A DNA stretch of 64,000 nt, taken from contig NZ_JACHLK010000001.1 in assembly GCF_014207955.1 (NCBI RefSeq), forward strand, positions 434,001-498,000, written 5' to 3'. The notes beneath the pieces are model-generated. The model worked only from the letters and a program-made list of their open reading frames with translations. It ran no database searches and was not told where the DNA came from. Source of the DNA: Acidovorax soli. Its GTDB lineage: Bacteria; Pseudomonadota; Gammaproteobacteria; Burkholderiales; Burkholderiaceae_C. Below, one piece after another: positions 27,291-36,673 of this stretch (positions within the stretch are counted from its first letter, which is position 1; each line of letters begins with the position of its first letter). The position numbers and the translations under genes were made by a program.

Positions 27291-28415
27291 ATGTCCACAC
27301 CTTCGCTTTTCGATTCCATCCAGGTCGGTGACCTGCACCTGGCCAACCGCGTCGCCATGGCGCCGCTCACGCGCAACCGCGCGCCCAACGCCGTGCCGGC
27401 CGACATCACGGCCACCTACTACGCCCAGCGCGCCAGCGCCGGCCTGCTGATCACCGAGGCCACGGCCATCAGCCACCAGGGCCAGGGCTATGCCGATGTG
27501 CCCGGCCTGTATGGCACCGAGCAGCTCGATGCCTGGAAGAAGGTCACCAACGCCGTGCACGCGGCCGGCGGCAAGATCGTGACCCAGCTGTGGCATGTGG
27601 GCCGCATCTCGCACAACGACCTGCAGCCCGATGGCGGCGCGCCCGTGGCGCCCTCGGCGATCATCGCCAAGTCCAAGACCTACCTGATCGACCGCGCCAC
27701 CGGCAAGGGCAGCTTCGCGCCCACCTCGCAGCCGCGCGCGCTCGACGCTGCCGAGCTGCCCGGCATCGTGCACGCCTATGCTGCTGCCGCACGCAACGCG
27801 GTGGAGACCGCCGGCTTTGACGGCGTGGAGATCCATGGCGCCAACGGCTACCTGCTCGACCAGTTCCTCAAGACCGGCGCCAACCAGCGCACCGACGACT
27901 ACGGCGGCAGCATCGAGAACCGTGCCCGCCTGCTGCTCGAAGCCACGCGCGCTGCGGTCGACGCCGTGGGCGGCGGCAAGGTCGGCATCCGCCTGTCGCC
28001 CGTGACCCCGGCCAACGACATCGTGGACGCCGACCCGCAACCCCTGTTCGACTACGTGGTGCGCCAGCTCGCCCCGCTGGGCCTGGCCTACATCCACATC
28101 ATCGAAGGCGCCACCGGCGGCCCGCGCGAGCTGCCCGACCGCCCCTTCGACTACGCGGCCCTCAAGGCCGCCTACCGCGCAGCCGGCGGCAAGGGCGCGT
28201 GGATGACCAACAACGCCTACGACGCCAGCCTGGCCGAGAAGACCGTGGCCGACGGCTCGGCAGACATCGTGGCCTTCGGCAAGCTCTACATCGCCAACCC
28301 CGACCTGGTCGAGCGCCTGCGCCAGAAGGCCCCGCTCAACGCCTGGGACCAGAGCACCTTCTACGGCGGCGGCGAAAAGGGCTATACCGACTACCCGACC
28401 CTCCAGTCGGCGTGA
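27291..28415 (+). CDS. nemA: old yellow enzyme-family alkene reductase (NemA-like)
   Basis: This 374-residue FMN-dependent TIM-barrel enzyme reduces activated C=C bonds and nitro or ester compounds using NADPH. Family motifs are visible: MAPLTRNRA, QLWHVGRISH, EIHGANGYLLDQFLKTGANQ and the active-site segment DDYGGS. It is divergent from the MFS carrier and convergent with the hemerythrin-like gene. Confidence 0.93.
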   Translation: MSTPSLFDSIQVGDLHLANRVAMAPLTRNRAPNAVPADITATYYAQRASAGLLITEATAISHQGQGYADVPGLYGTEQLDAWKKVTNAVHAAGGKIVTQLWHVGRISHNDLQPDGGAPVAPSAIIAKSKTYLIDRATGKGSFAPTSQPRALDAAELPGIVHAYAAAARNAVETAGFDGVEIHGANGYLLDQFLKTGANQRTDDYGGSIENRARLLLEATRAAVDAVGGGKVGIRLSPVTPANDIVDADPQPLFDYVVRQLAPLGLAYIHIIEGATGGPRELPDRPFDYAALKAAYRAAGGKGAWMTNNAYDASLAEKTVADGSADIVAFGKLYIANPDLVERLRQKAPLNAWDQSTFYGGGEKGYTDYPTLQSA

Positions 28416-28422
28416 ATCCGGC

Positions 28423-29001
28423 CTACCCCAGCCCGATGGGATTAGGGGCCCGCATCACGATGCGGGTGAACAACCGGTCGTAGGCCCCGTCGCGGGCCGG
28501 GCCCTGTGCCAGAGGGTTGGCGTTGCTGGCAAAGGCCGCATCCACGGCCGCCCAGTCCCGCGCGTCCAGGTGCTCGTGGGCGGCAGGCAGCACCACGGTT
28601 TCCTCGATCCGCATGTGCTCCAGGTAGAAGGCCACATAGCAATGCAACGCCTCCTCGAAGGCGCCCCGCCGCACCTCCCCCAACAGCTCCCAGGCCAGCA
28701 GCAGGTGCTGTAGTTCGCGCACGGCGGCCTCGCCGCCCGCATGCTCGCGCTCCAGCCGCGCAATGGCCTCTGCCGCCTCGGGCGCACGCTCGGCCACGCG
28801 CGGGAACAGCCACTGCGCCTCCTTGGGGTGGTGCTGGCGCTCGGGAAACTCGTCGATGTAGAACAGCATCGCACGCATCACGTCGAAGAACGCGGCCGGC
28901 GCATCGGCCGGCCCCCGGTCCAGCATCAGCTGCAGCGAGCGCAGCACTGCCGCCAGCGACGCGTGCTCATCGCGGATGGTCCGCAAACTGGCATGGGGCA
29001 T
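28423..29001 (-). CDS. hemerythrin-like HHE-domain protein
   Basis: This 192-residue protein is a four-helix bundle with the HHE arrangement of metal ligands: DEHASL near residue 13, ERQHHPKE near 57, REHAGGE near 89 and LEHMRIEETVVLP near 132. Such cytosolic proteins bind a di-iron centre and are linked to oxygen, NO or iron homeostasis. It ends seven bases from the convergent nemA stop. The chemoreceptor gene lies upstream on the same strand. Confidence 0.85.
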   Translation of the reverse strand: MPHASLRTIRDEHASLAAVLRSLQLMLDRGPADAPAAFFDVMRAMLFYIDEFPERQHHPKEAQWLFPRVAERAPEAAEAIARLEREHAGGEAAVRELQHLLLAWELLGEVRRGAFEEALHCYVAFYLEHMRIEETVVLPAAHEHLDARDWAAVDAAFASNANPLAQGPARDGAYDRLFTRIVMRAPNPIGLG

Positions 29002-29094
29002 GGCCTTGCTCCGAAAAATTCAACAGCCCCAAGGGTGCCAGCCCCGTGCCCAAGCCGACCTGATGCAGGTCAATGAAGGGCTCGCCCGCCCATG

Positions 29095-29129
29095 AAAAAG
29101 GCCCCGCTCGCCGAAGCGCGCGGGGCCTT
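29095..29129 (-). terminator. intrinsic terminator of the chemoreceptor gene
   Basis: AAGGCCCCGC (29098-29107) pairs with GCGGGGCCTT (29120-29129), and on the minus strand the stem runs into TTTTT. It lies 25 bases after the chemoreceptor stop. Confidence 0.9.
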
Positions 29130-29153
29130 GTGCAGACCGCCTGGAGGCCGGTA

Positions 29154-30827
29154 TCAGCGCGCCAGCAGCGGGCGCGAAGACGCCGGTGCGCGCAGCGATG
29201 CATGCTGCTGCGGCTGGGCCACCGGGCCACTGCTGTGCCCCCCGTGGCCGCCGTGGGACATCGACTCGGCGAGCTGGAACTGCTGCACCACCTCCGACAG
29301 GCGCGCGGCCTGCTCGCGCAGCGATTCGGCCGCCGCGGCGGACTCTTCCACCAGCGCCGCGTTCTGCTGCGTCATGCGGTCGATCTCGCCCACCGACTGG
29401 TTCACCTGGCCGATGCCGGCCGACTGCTCGGTGGCCGCCGCCGTGATCTCGCCGATGATGTCGCCCACGCGCTGCACGCTGGCCACGATTTCCTTCATGG
29501 CCGTGCCCGCATCCTCGACGTGGCGCACGCCGCCGTCCACGGCGGTCACGCTGTTGTGGATCAGGCCCTTGATGTCGCTGGCCGCCGCGGCCGAGCGCTG
29601 GGCCAGGCTGCGCACTTCCGAGGCCACCACGGCGAAGCCGCGGCCCTGCTCGCCTGCACGGGCGGCTTCCACGGCCGCGTTGAGCGCCAGGATGTTGGTC
29701 TGGAAGGCGATGGAGTCGATCAGGCCGATGATGTCGCCGATCTTGCGGCTCGAGGCCGAGATCTCCTGCATGCTGGCCACGGCCTGCTGCACCACCGTGC
29801 CGCCGCGCGTGGCGGTGTTCGAGGCCGATGCCGCGAGCTGGTTGGCCATCTGCGAAGACGAGGCCGTCTGCTGCACGGTGGAGGTCAGCTGCGACAGCGA
29901 GGCCACGGCCTCCTGCGCGTTGCTGGCCGTCTGCTCGGTGCGCTGCGACAGGTCCTGGTTGCCCGTGGCGATCTCCTGGCTGGCCGTGGCGATGTTGCCG
30001 CTGGCATCGCGCACCTGCGCCACCAGCGAACCCAGGCCCTGCTGCATGTCGCCCAGCGCGCGCTGCAGGTCGGCCACCTCGTCCTTGCCCTCGGCGCGGA
30101 TGGGCTGCGACAGGTCGCCCCCGGCAATGGCCTGCGCCATGCGGCGCGCTTCGGCCAGGGGGTTGCAGATGGACTGCATGTTCAGCAGGGTCAGCGGCAC
30201 CACCACCACCACGGTGATCAGCACGGCCAGCACGAACAGCCACTTGGTCTGGCTGGTCACCTTGCCCTGTTGCTCCACGGCAGCCTGCACATCGGCGCGC
30301 AGCACGGTATCGAGCTGCTGCATGAGCTTGTCGGCCTGGTCGAACTCGGCCACGGCCTTGCCGCTCATGCGGTTGGCGATGGTGGCCGTGTCGTAGCCAC
30401 CGGCTTCGAGCTGGCGCGCCACGTGGGCGAACTGCTCGCGGTAGCTGTCCAGGCGCTTGATGATGTCGCGCACCACCGGGTTGTTCGCGTCTTCCGGCCC
30501 TTCGAGCAACTGGGCCGCGACCTTCTTGGCCTTGTCCTGGCTGGCCAGCCACTTGGCGTGTGCGGCCTTCACGACCTCGGGCTTCTCATAGCCGATGATC
30601 ATGTCCTTCTCGAGCTGGCGGATGGTGCCCATCTCGCCGCGCAGCTCGGCCATGTGGCCCACTTCGGCGAACGAGTGGGACATGAAGTCCTCGCTGAGCG
30701 CGGCAATGCGGAACATGCCCAGCATGCCGGCCCCTCCGAGCAGGCCCAACAGGCCCAGCACCACGGCAATGGCTCCCAACATTCGAAATCGAATGGTGAA
30801 CTGCCGCATGAGCGTGAAAAGATTCAT
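29154..30827 (-). CDS. methyl-accepting chemotaxis protein
   Basis: This 557-residue receptor has a first membrane helix (about residues 17-37), a periplasmic four-helix-bundle-like domain, a second helix (about 195-215, [19 protein letters not shown]), a HAMP domain, and a cytoplasmic signalling domain whose hairpin tip [20 protein letters not shown] is intact. It senses an unknown ligand and signals to CheA/CheW. No C-terminal CheR-docking pentapeptide is seen. The ATG at 30827 is preferred because AAGGA lies eight bases upstream; ATG 30836 would overlap that site. Confidence 0.93.
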   Translation of the reverse strand: MNLFTLMRQFTIRFRMLGAIAVVLGLLGLLGGAGMLGMFRIAALSEDFMSHSFAEVGHMAELRGEMGTIRQLEKDMIIGYEKPEVVKAAHAKWLASQDKAKKVAAQLLEGPEDANNPVVRDIIKRLDSYREQFAHVARQLEAGGYDTATIANRMSGKAVAEFDQADKLMQQLDTVLRADVQAAVEQQGKVTSQTKWLFVLAVLITVVVVVPLTLLNMQSICNPLAEARRMAQAIAGGDLSQPIRAEGKDEVADLQRALGDMQQGLGSLVAQVRDASGNIATASQEIATGNQDLSQRTEQTASNAQEAVASLSQLTSTVQQTASSSQMANQLAASASNTATRGGTVVQQAVASMQEISASSRKIGDIIGLIDSIAFQTNILALNAAVEAARAGEQGRGFAVVASEVRSLAQRSAAAASDIKGLIHNSVTAVDGGVRHVEDAGTAMKEIVASVQRVGDIIGEITAAATEQSAGIGQVNQSVGEIDRMTQQNAALVEESAAAAESLREQAARLSEVVQQFQLAESMSHGGHGGHSSGPVAQPQQHASLRAPASSRPLLAR

Positions 30828-30915
30828 GTCTGTCATCCTTCATTTGGTAGGGATGCCGGTGCCGGACTGCAAGGGATACTCTGCCATGCGAGCACCCTGC
30901 CCCCGTGTCCGCCCG

Positions 30916-30936
30916 ACTGCAACAAAACGTTGCAGT
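30916..30936. other. perfect inverted repeat between the chemoreceptor and copA genes
   Basis: ACTGCAAC (30916-30923) and GTTGCAGT (30929-30936) form an 8-bp stem with a 5-base loop. It lies downstream of copA and upstream of the chemoreceptor. No T-run follows on either strand, so it could be an operator or a weak terminator. Confidence 0.4.
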
Positions 30937-30973
30937 TTGCCAGACATGTGTGACCGCACGCCATACGTGTTTA

Positions 30974-33226
30974 TCACATGCGCCAGCGCTTGAGTAAGAG
31001 GGCATTCGCCATCACGCTGACCGAGCTGAGCGCCATGGCCGCCCCGGCCACCACCGGGCTCAGGTAACCGAGCGCCGCCAGCGGAATGCCGGCCACGTTG
31101 TAGGCAAAGGCCCAGAACAGGTTCTGGCGGATCTTCTGCACCGTGCGGTGCGAGATATCGAGCGCCGCCGCCACCAGCAGCGGGTCGCCGCGCATCAGGG
31201 TGATACCGGCCGCATGCATGGCCACATCCGTGCCATTGCCCATGGCCAGGCCCACGTCGGCCGCGGCCAGGGCCGGCGCATCGTTGACGCCATCGCCCAC
31301 CATGGCCACCACGCGGCCGCCCTGCTGCTGCAGCGCGGCCACCTGCGTGGCCTTGTCGCCGGGCAGCACCTCGGCCCGCACCTCGCCGGCCGCCGGGTCC
31401 AGCCCCAGGCGGCGCGCCATGGCCTCGGCCGCGCCCCGGTTGTCGCCCGACACCATCACCGTGCGGATGCCCCGGGCCTTCAGGGCTGCCAAGGCCTCGC
31501 GCGCACCGGGCTTGGGCTCGTCGCCAAAGGCCAGCAGCGCGCGCAATGCCAGGCCCTGGGCCGTGCGCTCGGCCACGGCCGACACGGTGGCGCCTTCGGC
31601 CTGCAGATCGGCGGCGCGGCGCGCCAGGGCGCCCAGGTCCACGCCCAGCTCCTGCATCCAGCGCAGGCTGCCCACCAGGTAGCTGGCGCCCTGCACCTCG
31701 CCCTCCGTGCCCCGGCCGGGCACGGCGCGCACGGCATCGGGGGCCTGCAGGGCCAGTTGGCGTTCCTGCGCCGCACGCACCACGGCGCGCGCCAGCGGGT
31801 GTTCGCTGCCGCTCTGCACCGCCGCCACGGCAGCCACCACGGCGGCCTCGTCCACTCCGGGAACCACCTCGAAGGCGGTCAGGCGCGGCTGGCCCACGGT
31901 CAGCGTGCCGGTCTTGTCGAAGGCCACCGTGTCCACCTGGTGCGCACGCTCCAGCGCCTGCGCATCCTTGATCAGGATGCCGTGCTTCGCAGCCACCCCC
32001 GTGCCCGCCATGATGGCGGCCGGCGTGGCCAGGCCCAGCGCACAGGGACAGGCGATCACCAGCACCGCCACGGCATGGATCAAGGCCACCTCCAGCCCTG
32101 CGCCGGCCCACAGCCAGCCCAGCAGGGTGGCCAGGGCGATGGCCAGCACCACCGGCACGAACACGGCCGAGACCTTGTCCACCAGGCGCTGCAGCGGCGC
32201 CTTCGCGGCCTGCGCATCCTCCACCAGGCGGATGATGTGGGCCAGCACCGTCTCGGCGCCCACGGCCGTCACGGCCATCACGATGCGCCCGTCGCCGTTG
32301 ATGGATCCGCCCGTGAGCGGCGCACCCACCTCGCGCGCCACGGGCAGGGGCTCGCCGGTCAGCATGGACTCGTCCACTTGCGTGTGGCCCTCATGCACCG
32401 TGCCGTCCACGGGAATGCGCTCGCCCGGACGCACCACCAGCCGGTCGCCCACCAGCACCTCGGCCACGGGCACATCCACCTCGCCGCCCTTGCCCAAGAG
32501 GTGCACGACATCGGGGCGCAGCGCATGCAGCGCGCGGATGGCCGCCGTGGTCTGGCGCTTGGCACGCGCCTCCAGCCACTTGCCCAGCAGCACCAGCGTG
32601 ACCACCACGGCCGAGGCCTCGAAATACAGGTGCGGCGCATGGCCGGCATGCGCCGTGAGCCACAGCCACACCGACAGGCCCCAGCCCGCGCTGGTGCCCA
32701 CGGCCACCAGCAGGTCCATGTTGCCCGTCAGCGCCCGGGCCGCGTGCCAGCCCGCCTTGTAAAAGCGCGCCCCCAGGATGAACTGCACCGGCGTGGCCAG
32801 CACGAACTGCAGCCAGGCAGGCAGCATCCAGTGCTGGCCGAACAGGTCGCCCAGCATGGGCAGCACCAGCGGCGCCGACAGCGCCAGCCCCAGGGCCACG
32901 GGCAGAAAACCGGCCCAGGGCGACAGGTCCTCGGCCGCCTCGCCCGCACCCTTGGCCAGCGGCTCATAGCCCGCATTGCGCACCGCGCGGCGCAGTTGCG
33001 CCTCCAGCGCCGCCGCGTCGCTGCCGGCGGGCGCGGCCAGGGCCACGCGGGCGGATTCGGTGGCCAGGTTGACCGAGGCCTCCTGCACGCCAGGCACCTT
33101 GCGCAACGCGCGCTCCACGCGGCCCACGCAGCTCGCGCAGGTCATGCCGCCCACGCCCAGGTCGAATTGCAGGGCCGGTGCTGCCAGCGCCGGATCGGGG
33201 AGTGGGGTGGAAGAAAGTGTGTTCAT
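30974..33226 (-). CDS. copA: copper-exporting P1B-type ATPase CopA
   Basis: This 750-residue inner-membrane pump exports Cu(I). It has one N-terminal heavy-metal-associated domain (MTCASC, Cys30 and Cys33), the membrane CPC motif (IACPCAL, near residue 390), the phosphorylation site DKTGTLT (near 435), SEHPLA, and the hinge [10 protein letters not shown] (near 645). The ATG at 33226 is chosen because the upstream ATG at 33250 lies inside the spacer of a CueR-type promoter. With that promoter the transcript would begin at or next to the ATG. It is divergent from copZ-cueR. Confidence 0.95.
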   Translation of the reverse strand: MNTLSSTPLPDPALAAPALQFDLGVGGMTCASCVGRVERALRKVPGVQEASVNLATESARVALAAPAGSDAAALEAQLRRAVRNAGYEPLAKGAGEAAEDLSPWAGFLPVALGLALSAPLVLPMLGDLFGQHWMLPAWLQFVLATPVQFILGARFYKAGWHAARALTGNMDLLVAVGTSAGWGLSVWLWLTAHAGHAPHLYFEASAVVVTLVLLGKWLEARAKRQTTAAIRALHALRPDVVHLLGKGGEVDVPVAEVLVGDRLVVRPGERIPVDGTVHEGHTQVDESMLTGEPLPVAREVGAPLTGGSINGDGRIVMAVTAVGAETVLAHIIRLVEDAQAAKAPLQRLVDKVSAVFVPVVLAIALATLLGWLWAGAGLEVALIHAVAVLVIACPCALGLATPAAIMAGTGVAAKHGILIKDAQALERAHQVDTVAFDKTGTLTVGQPRLTAFEVVPGVDEAAVVAAVAAVQSGSEHPLARAVVRAAQERQLALQAPDAVRAVPGRGTEGEVQGASYLVGSLRWMQELGVDLGALARRAADLQAEGATVSAVAERTAQGLALRALLAFGDEPKPGAREALAALKARGIRTVMVSGDNRGAAEAMARRLGLDPAAGEVRAEVLPGDKATQVAALQQQGGRVVAMVGDGVNDAPALAAADVGLAMGNGTDVAMHAAGITLMRGDPLLVAAALDISHRTVQKIRQNLFWAFAYNVAGIPLAALGYLSPVVAGAAMALSSVSVMANALLLKRWRM

Positions 33227-33233
33227 GGCAGCG

Positions 33234-33264
33234 AAGTTACAGCTTGCCATGGTGTCAAGGTCAA
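33234..33264 (-). promoter_or_regulatory. CueR-type promoter of copA
   Basis: On the minus strand, TTGACC (33264-33259) and TAACTT (33239-33234) are separated by exactly 19 bases, the lengthened spacer typical of MerR-family promoters. The spacer carries the imperfect dyad ACCTTGAC..GGCAAGCT. The -10 box ends seven bases before the copA ATG, suggesting a leaderless or near-leaderless mRNA. Confidence 0.85.
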
Positions 33265-33325
33265 GCCCTTGCCCCAGATCAAGCCATGGTGTGCCTGGAC
33301 GGGCCGCAAGGTCTTGTGGCGGGGC

Positions 33326-33356
33326 TTGACCTTGCCACCATGTGAAGGTTTACGCT
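33326..33356 (+). promoter_or_regulatory. CueR-type promoter of copZ-cueR
   Basis: TTGACC (33326-33331) and TACGCT (33351-33356) flank a 19-base spacer containing the dyad ACCTT..AAGGT. This is the same design as the copA promoter and points to activation by CueR on copper stress, including autoregulation of cueR. Confidence 0.85.
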
Positions 33357-33395
33357 CCATGCCATTCCCATCATTTCTTCAGCAAGGAGCCTTCC

Positions 33396-33611
33396 ATGAC
33401 AGCACCCACCACCAGCCATGACTTCCAGGTCCAGGGCATGACCTGCGGCCATTGCGAACGCGCCGTGACCCAGGCCGTGCAGGGCGTGGACCCGGCCGCC
33501 AGCGTGCGCATCGACCGCGCCAGCGGCAGCGTACGCGTGGAGCACAGCAGCGCCGACCGCGCAGCGCTGGCCGCGGCCATTGCCGAAGAAGGCTACGCCG
33601 TCGCGGCATGA
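33396..33611 (+). CDS. copZ: copper chaperone CopZ-like heavy-metal-associated protein
   Basis: This 71-residue cytosolic protein is a single HMA domain with the metal site MTCGHC (Cys17, Cys20). It should carry Cu(I) to CopA. AAGGAG precedes the ATG. Its stop overlaps the cueR start by four bases, so chaperone and regulator are coupled. Confidence 0.92.
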   Translation: MTAPTTSHDFQVQGMTCGHCERAVTQAVQGVDPAASVRIDRASGSVRVEHSSADRAALAAAIAEEGYAVAA

Positions 33612-34036
33612 GCACCACCGTCTGGCCCGTGCCCATCGGCGAGGCCGCGCGCCGCGCCGGTGTCTCGGCGCGCATGGTGCGCCACTATGAATCCCTGGGC
33701 CTGGTGGCCGGTGTGGCGCGCACCGACAGCGGCTACCGCCAGTACACCGAGGCCGACGTGCATGGCCTGCGCTTCATCCGCCGCGCGCGCGACCTGGGTT
33801 TCTCGATGGACGAGATCGCCGGCCTGCTCGCGCTGTGGCAGGACCGCAGCCGCGCCAGCAGCCAGGTCAAGCGCATCGCGCAGGAGCACATCGCCGACCT
33901 GGGTGAGCGCATCGCCGCCATGCAGGCCATGCAGCGCAGCCTGCAGACCCTGGTGTCGTGCTGCCATGGGGACGAGCGGCCGGACTGCCCCATCCTCGAT
34001 GACCTGGCCGGGGAGCCAGCCCCTGCCCGGCACTAA
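33608..34036 (+). CDS. cueR: CueR-like MerR-family copper-responsive regulator
   Basis: This 142-residue regulator has an N-terminal MerR helix-turn-helix (IGEAARRAGVSARMVRHYESLG) and a long dimerisation helix. The C-terminal metal loop has Cys119 and Cys127, seven residues apart as in E. coli CueR, and Ser84 aligns with the Ser77 that marks Cu(I)/Ag(I)/Au(I) sensors. It should activate the two adjacent 19-bp-spacer promoters. It converges on the TetR gene, overlapping by four bases. Confidence 0.93.
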   Translation: MSTTVWPVPIGEAARRAGVSARMVRHYESLGLVAGVARTDSGYRQYTEADVHGLRFIRRARDLGFSMDEIAGLLALWQDRSRASSQVKRIAQEHIADLGERIAAMQAMQRSLQTLVSCCHGDERPDCPILDDLAGEPAPARH

Positions 34037-34758
34037 GTGCGCTTGCGGGCGGCCGGCGCGGCCTTGCGCACCCGCTTGGCAGGCGCCTTGGCCACCGCCC
34101 CATCGACACGCCGCAGCACGCCCTGGCACAGCGTCGCGATGCACTGCTCGGCCACCTGCTCGGCCGTGTACTCGCCGCCAGGCTGGTACCAGCGGCCGAT
34201 CCAGCTGAGCGCTCCGGCGATCACGAAGGCCGTCATCTTCGGGTCGCAGGGCTGCAGCGAGCCCTCCTCCACCCCCTCGGCCACCAGGCGGCGGAATTCC
34301 TTGTCGATGGCGGATTTCAGGCGCCGCAGCTCCACCCGGCTTTCGGGCGGCAATTGCTCGTCGCCCACGCGGATCAGGCACTTGCCGAAATCCTCGGTGA
34401 CGATGCGCGCATAGACCTGCATGCAGGTCATGAGCTGGTCGATGGCCTTGCCCCCGGCGGCGCGCGAGGCATCAATGCCCTCCAGCATCATCTCCAGGCC
34501 CTTGCTCACGCACTGCAGCAGGATCTCGTCCTTGTTCTTCACGTAGTAGTACAGCGTGGGCTTGGTCACGTTCAGCCGCGCGGCGATGTCGTCGAGCGAG
34601 GTGGCGTGAAAACCCCGTTCATTGAACAGCTGCGCGGCCGCCTGCAGCACGGCATTGCGCTTGGCCTCGCGCTGCTGTTCGCGATGGGTCGCGGGCGCCC
34701 AGGGCGAGGCGGGCGGGCGCTCGGCACTGCGGGGGGGCGACACGGTGGGGCTGGGCAT
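34033..34758 (-). CDS. TetR-family transcriptional regulator
   Basis: This 241-residue regulator has a TetR helix-turn-helix after a disordered N-terminal stretch (RNAVLQAAAQLFNERGFHAT, then LDDIAARLNVTKPTLYYYVKNKDE) and a C-terminal ligand domain ending in a Lys/Arg/Ala-rich tail. It is divergent from the liv-acyl-CoA operon, with a 33-bp nested palindrome in between, and is the likely repressor responding to a substrate or acyl-CoA. Confidence 0.92.
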   Translation of the reverse strand: MPSPTVSPPRSAERPPASPWAPATHREQQREAKRNAVLQAAAQLFNERGFHATSLDDIAARLNVTKPTLYYYVKNKDEILLQCVSKGLEMMLEGIDASRAAGGKAIDQLMTCMQVYARIVTEDFGKCLIRVGDEQLPPESRVELRRLKSAIDKEFRRLVAEGVEEGSLQPCDPKMTAFVIAGALSWIGRWYQPGGEYTAEQVAEQCIATLCQGVLRRVDGAVAKAPAKRVRKAAPAARKRT

Positions 34759-34815
34759 GGCGGGCAATTCCTCGGGAAAGTACGGATGCTGGTTTGGCGC
34801 GGCGCCTTCCAGAAT

Positions 34816-34848
34816 CTACTCGCGAGTAAACAGTTTACGCACAAGTAG
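34816..34848. promoter_or_regulatory. candidate TetR operator, nested palindrome
   Basis: The 33-bp segment reads CTACT-N5-GTAAAC-A-GTTTAC-N5-AGTAG, a symmetric double dyad. Its left part also contains the 12-bp palindrome TACTCGCGAGTA. It lies between the divergent TetR and livG genes, about 58 bp from the TetR start and 59 bp from the livG start. Confidence 0.75.
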
Positions 34849-34907
34849 AAAATATCTGCAGGTCTGCAGGCATTTTCTGGTCAGCACAAACCCGCATTAG
34901 AAAGCCA

Positions 34908-35774
34908 ATGGAGACACACCCACCCGGCATTCCCCCCGCCAGCGCGCCCCTGCTGCAGGTCGATGGCGTGACCCTGGCCTTCGGCGGGGTCAAGGCGCTC
35001 ACCGGCGTGGGCTTTGGCGTGCAGGCCGGCTCCATCACCGCGGTGATAGGCCCCAACGGCGCGGGCAAGACCTCGCTGTTCAACACCATCTCGGGCTTCT
35101 ACCGCCCGGCCAGCGGCGCCATCCGCTTCAAGGGCCAGGACATCACACGCGTGCCGGCGCCGCAGCGCGCCCGCCTGGGCCTGGGGCGCAGCTTCCAGAA
35201 CATCGCGCTCTTTCGCGGCATGACGGTGCTCGACAACATCAAGCTCGGCCGCCATGCGCACCTCAAGACCAACGTGCTCGACGCGCTGCTCTACATCGGC
35301 CGCGCGCGCCGCGAAGAGGCGGCCCTGCGTGCCGAGATCGAGGAGCGCATCATCGACTTCCTGGAGATTGACCACATCCGCCACGCGCCCGTCTCGGCCC
35401 TGCCCTACGGCCTGCAAAAGCGCGTGGAAATGGCGCGTGCCCTGGCCATGCAGCCTGAGGTGCTGATGCTCGACGAACCCGTGGCCGGCATGAACCGCGA
35501 GGAAACCGAGGACATGGCGCGCTTCATTCTCGACGTGCGCGCCGAATGGGGCGTCACCGTGCTCATGGTGGAGCACGACATGGGCATGGTGATGGACCTG
35601 TCGGACCATGTGGTGGTGCTCAACTTCGGCCAGGTCATCGCCCAGGGTACGCCGGCCGAGGTGCAGGCCAACCCCGAGGTGGTGCGTGCCTACCTGGGCG
35701 CGGGCAATGTGGGCGACCTGCGCGCCCGCTTCCAGGCCGGCAGCGCCACAGCCGTGCAAGGGGCCGCCGCATGA
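34908..35774 (+). CDS. livG: branched-chain-type ABC transporter ATP-binding protein LivG
   Basis: This 288-residue ATPase has Walker A GPNGAGKTS, the LivG-type signature region LPYGLQKRVEMARALA (in place of LSGGQ), Walker B VLMLDEPVAGMN and the H-loop MVEHD. It is the first gene of an eight-gene operon that starts opposite the TetR regulator. The stop overlaps livH by four bases. In such operons the ligand is often an aromatic or branched organic acid rather than leucine. Confidence 0.92.
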   Translation: METHPPGIPPASAPLLQVDGVTLAFGGVKALTGVGFGVQAGSITAVIGPNGAGKTSLFNTISGFYRPASGAIRFKGQDITRVPAPQRARLGLGRSFQNIALFRGMTVLDNIKLGRHAHLKTNVLDALLYIGRARREEAALRAEIEERIIDFLEIDHIRHAPVSALPYGLQKRVEMARALAMQPEVLMLDEPVAGMNREETEDMARFILDVRAEWGVTVLMVEHDMGMVMDLSDHVVVLNFGQVIAQGTPAEVQANPEVVRAYLGAGNVGDLRARFQAGSATAVQGAAA

Positions 35775-36661
35775 TGATGAACATCGATTGGGCCTACCTC
35801 TTCGAGATCAGCCTCACCGGCATCGCCGGCGGCGGCCTCTACGCGCTGGCCGCGCTGGCCTTCGTCATGGTCTACAAGGCCACGCGCGTGGTCAACATCG
35901 CCATCGGCGAGCTGCTGATGGTCGGCGCCTACCTGTTCTTCACCTTTGCCGCCACCTTCGCGCTGCCGCTGTGGCTGGCCATTCCGGCCGCGGTGCTGGG
36001 CTCGGGCCTGCTGGGCGCGGTGATCGAGCGCACCATGATCCGCCCGCTGCTGGGCGAGCCGCCGATCTCCGTCTTCATGGTCACCGTGGGCCTGGCCTCG
36101 GTGCTCGTGGGCCTGGTGGAGATGATCTGGACGGCCGACCAGCGCCGCCTGCCCGAATTCATGCCCACGAAACCCATCATGGTGGGCGACGCCTTCCTCG
36201 CACCCAAGGTGTTCTGGGGCGCGATGATCGCCGTGGCCTTCATCGCAGCCGTGCTGCTGGTGTTCCGCTTCTGGCGCGGCGGCGTGGCGCTGCGTGCCAC
36301 GGCCAGCGACCAGGCCGCCGCCTACTCGGTCGGCATCAACGTGCCGCGCGTGTTCTCGCTGGCCTGGGTGGCCTCGGCCATGATCGCGGCGGTCTCGGGG
36401 ATCATCGTCGGCTCCATCGGCGGCATCTCGTCGAGCATGGGCGTGTTCGGCCTCTCGGTGCTGGTCGTCGTCATCGTGGGCGGTCTCGACAGCGTGCTTG
36501 GCGCCCTGCTGGGCGGCCTGCTCATCGGCCTGGTCGAAGCGCTTGCGGGCGCCTACCTGGGCGGTGAGTACAAGTTGCTCGCCACCTTCATCGTGCTCGT
36601 GGCCGTGCTGCTGGTGCGGCCCTACGGCCTGTTCGGCACCCACGAAATCGAACGTCTCTAA
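35771..36661 (+). CDS. livH: branched-chain-type ABC transporter permease LivH
   Basis: This 296-residue inner-membrane protein has about eight hydrophobic segments and the LivH signatures GLYALAALAFVMVYKATRVVN near the N-terminus and GGLDSVLGALLGGLLIGLVE near the C-terminus. Three consecutive ATG codons begin at 35771, the first overlapping the livG stop, so the start is set by coupling. It should pair with LivM to form the membrane channel. Confidence 0.92.
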   Translation: MMMNIDWAYLFEISLTGIAGGGLYALAALAFVMVYKATRVVNIAIGELLMVGAYLFFTFAATFALPLWLAIPAAVLGSGLLGAVIERTMIRPLLGEPPISVFMVTVGLASVLVGLVEMIWTADQRRLPEFMPTKPIMVGDAFLAPKVFWGAMIAVAFIAAVLLVFRFWRGGVALRATASDQAAAYSVGINVPRVFSLAWVASAMIAAVSGIIVGSIGGISSSMGVFGLSVLVVVIVGGLDSVLGALLGGLLIGLVEALAGAYLGGEYKLLATFIVLVAVLLVRPYGLFGTHEIERL

Positions 36662-36673
36662 GGCAGCACACCC

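Noticed and set aside
28449-28466. CCCGCATC/GATGCGGG palindrome as the nemA terminator
   Set aside because: It lies inside the hemerythrin-like coding sequence and has no T-run on the plus strand.
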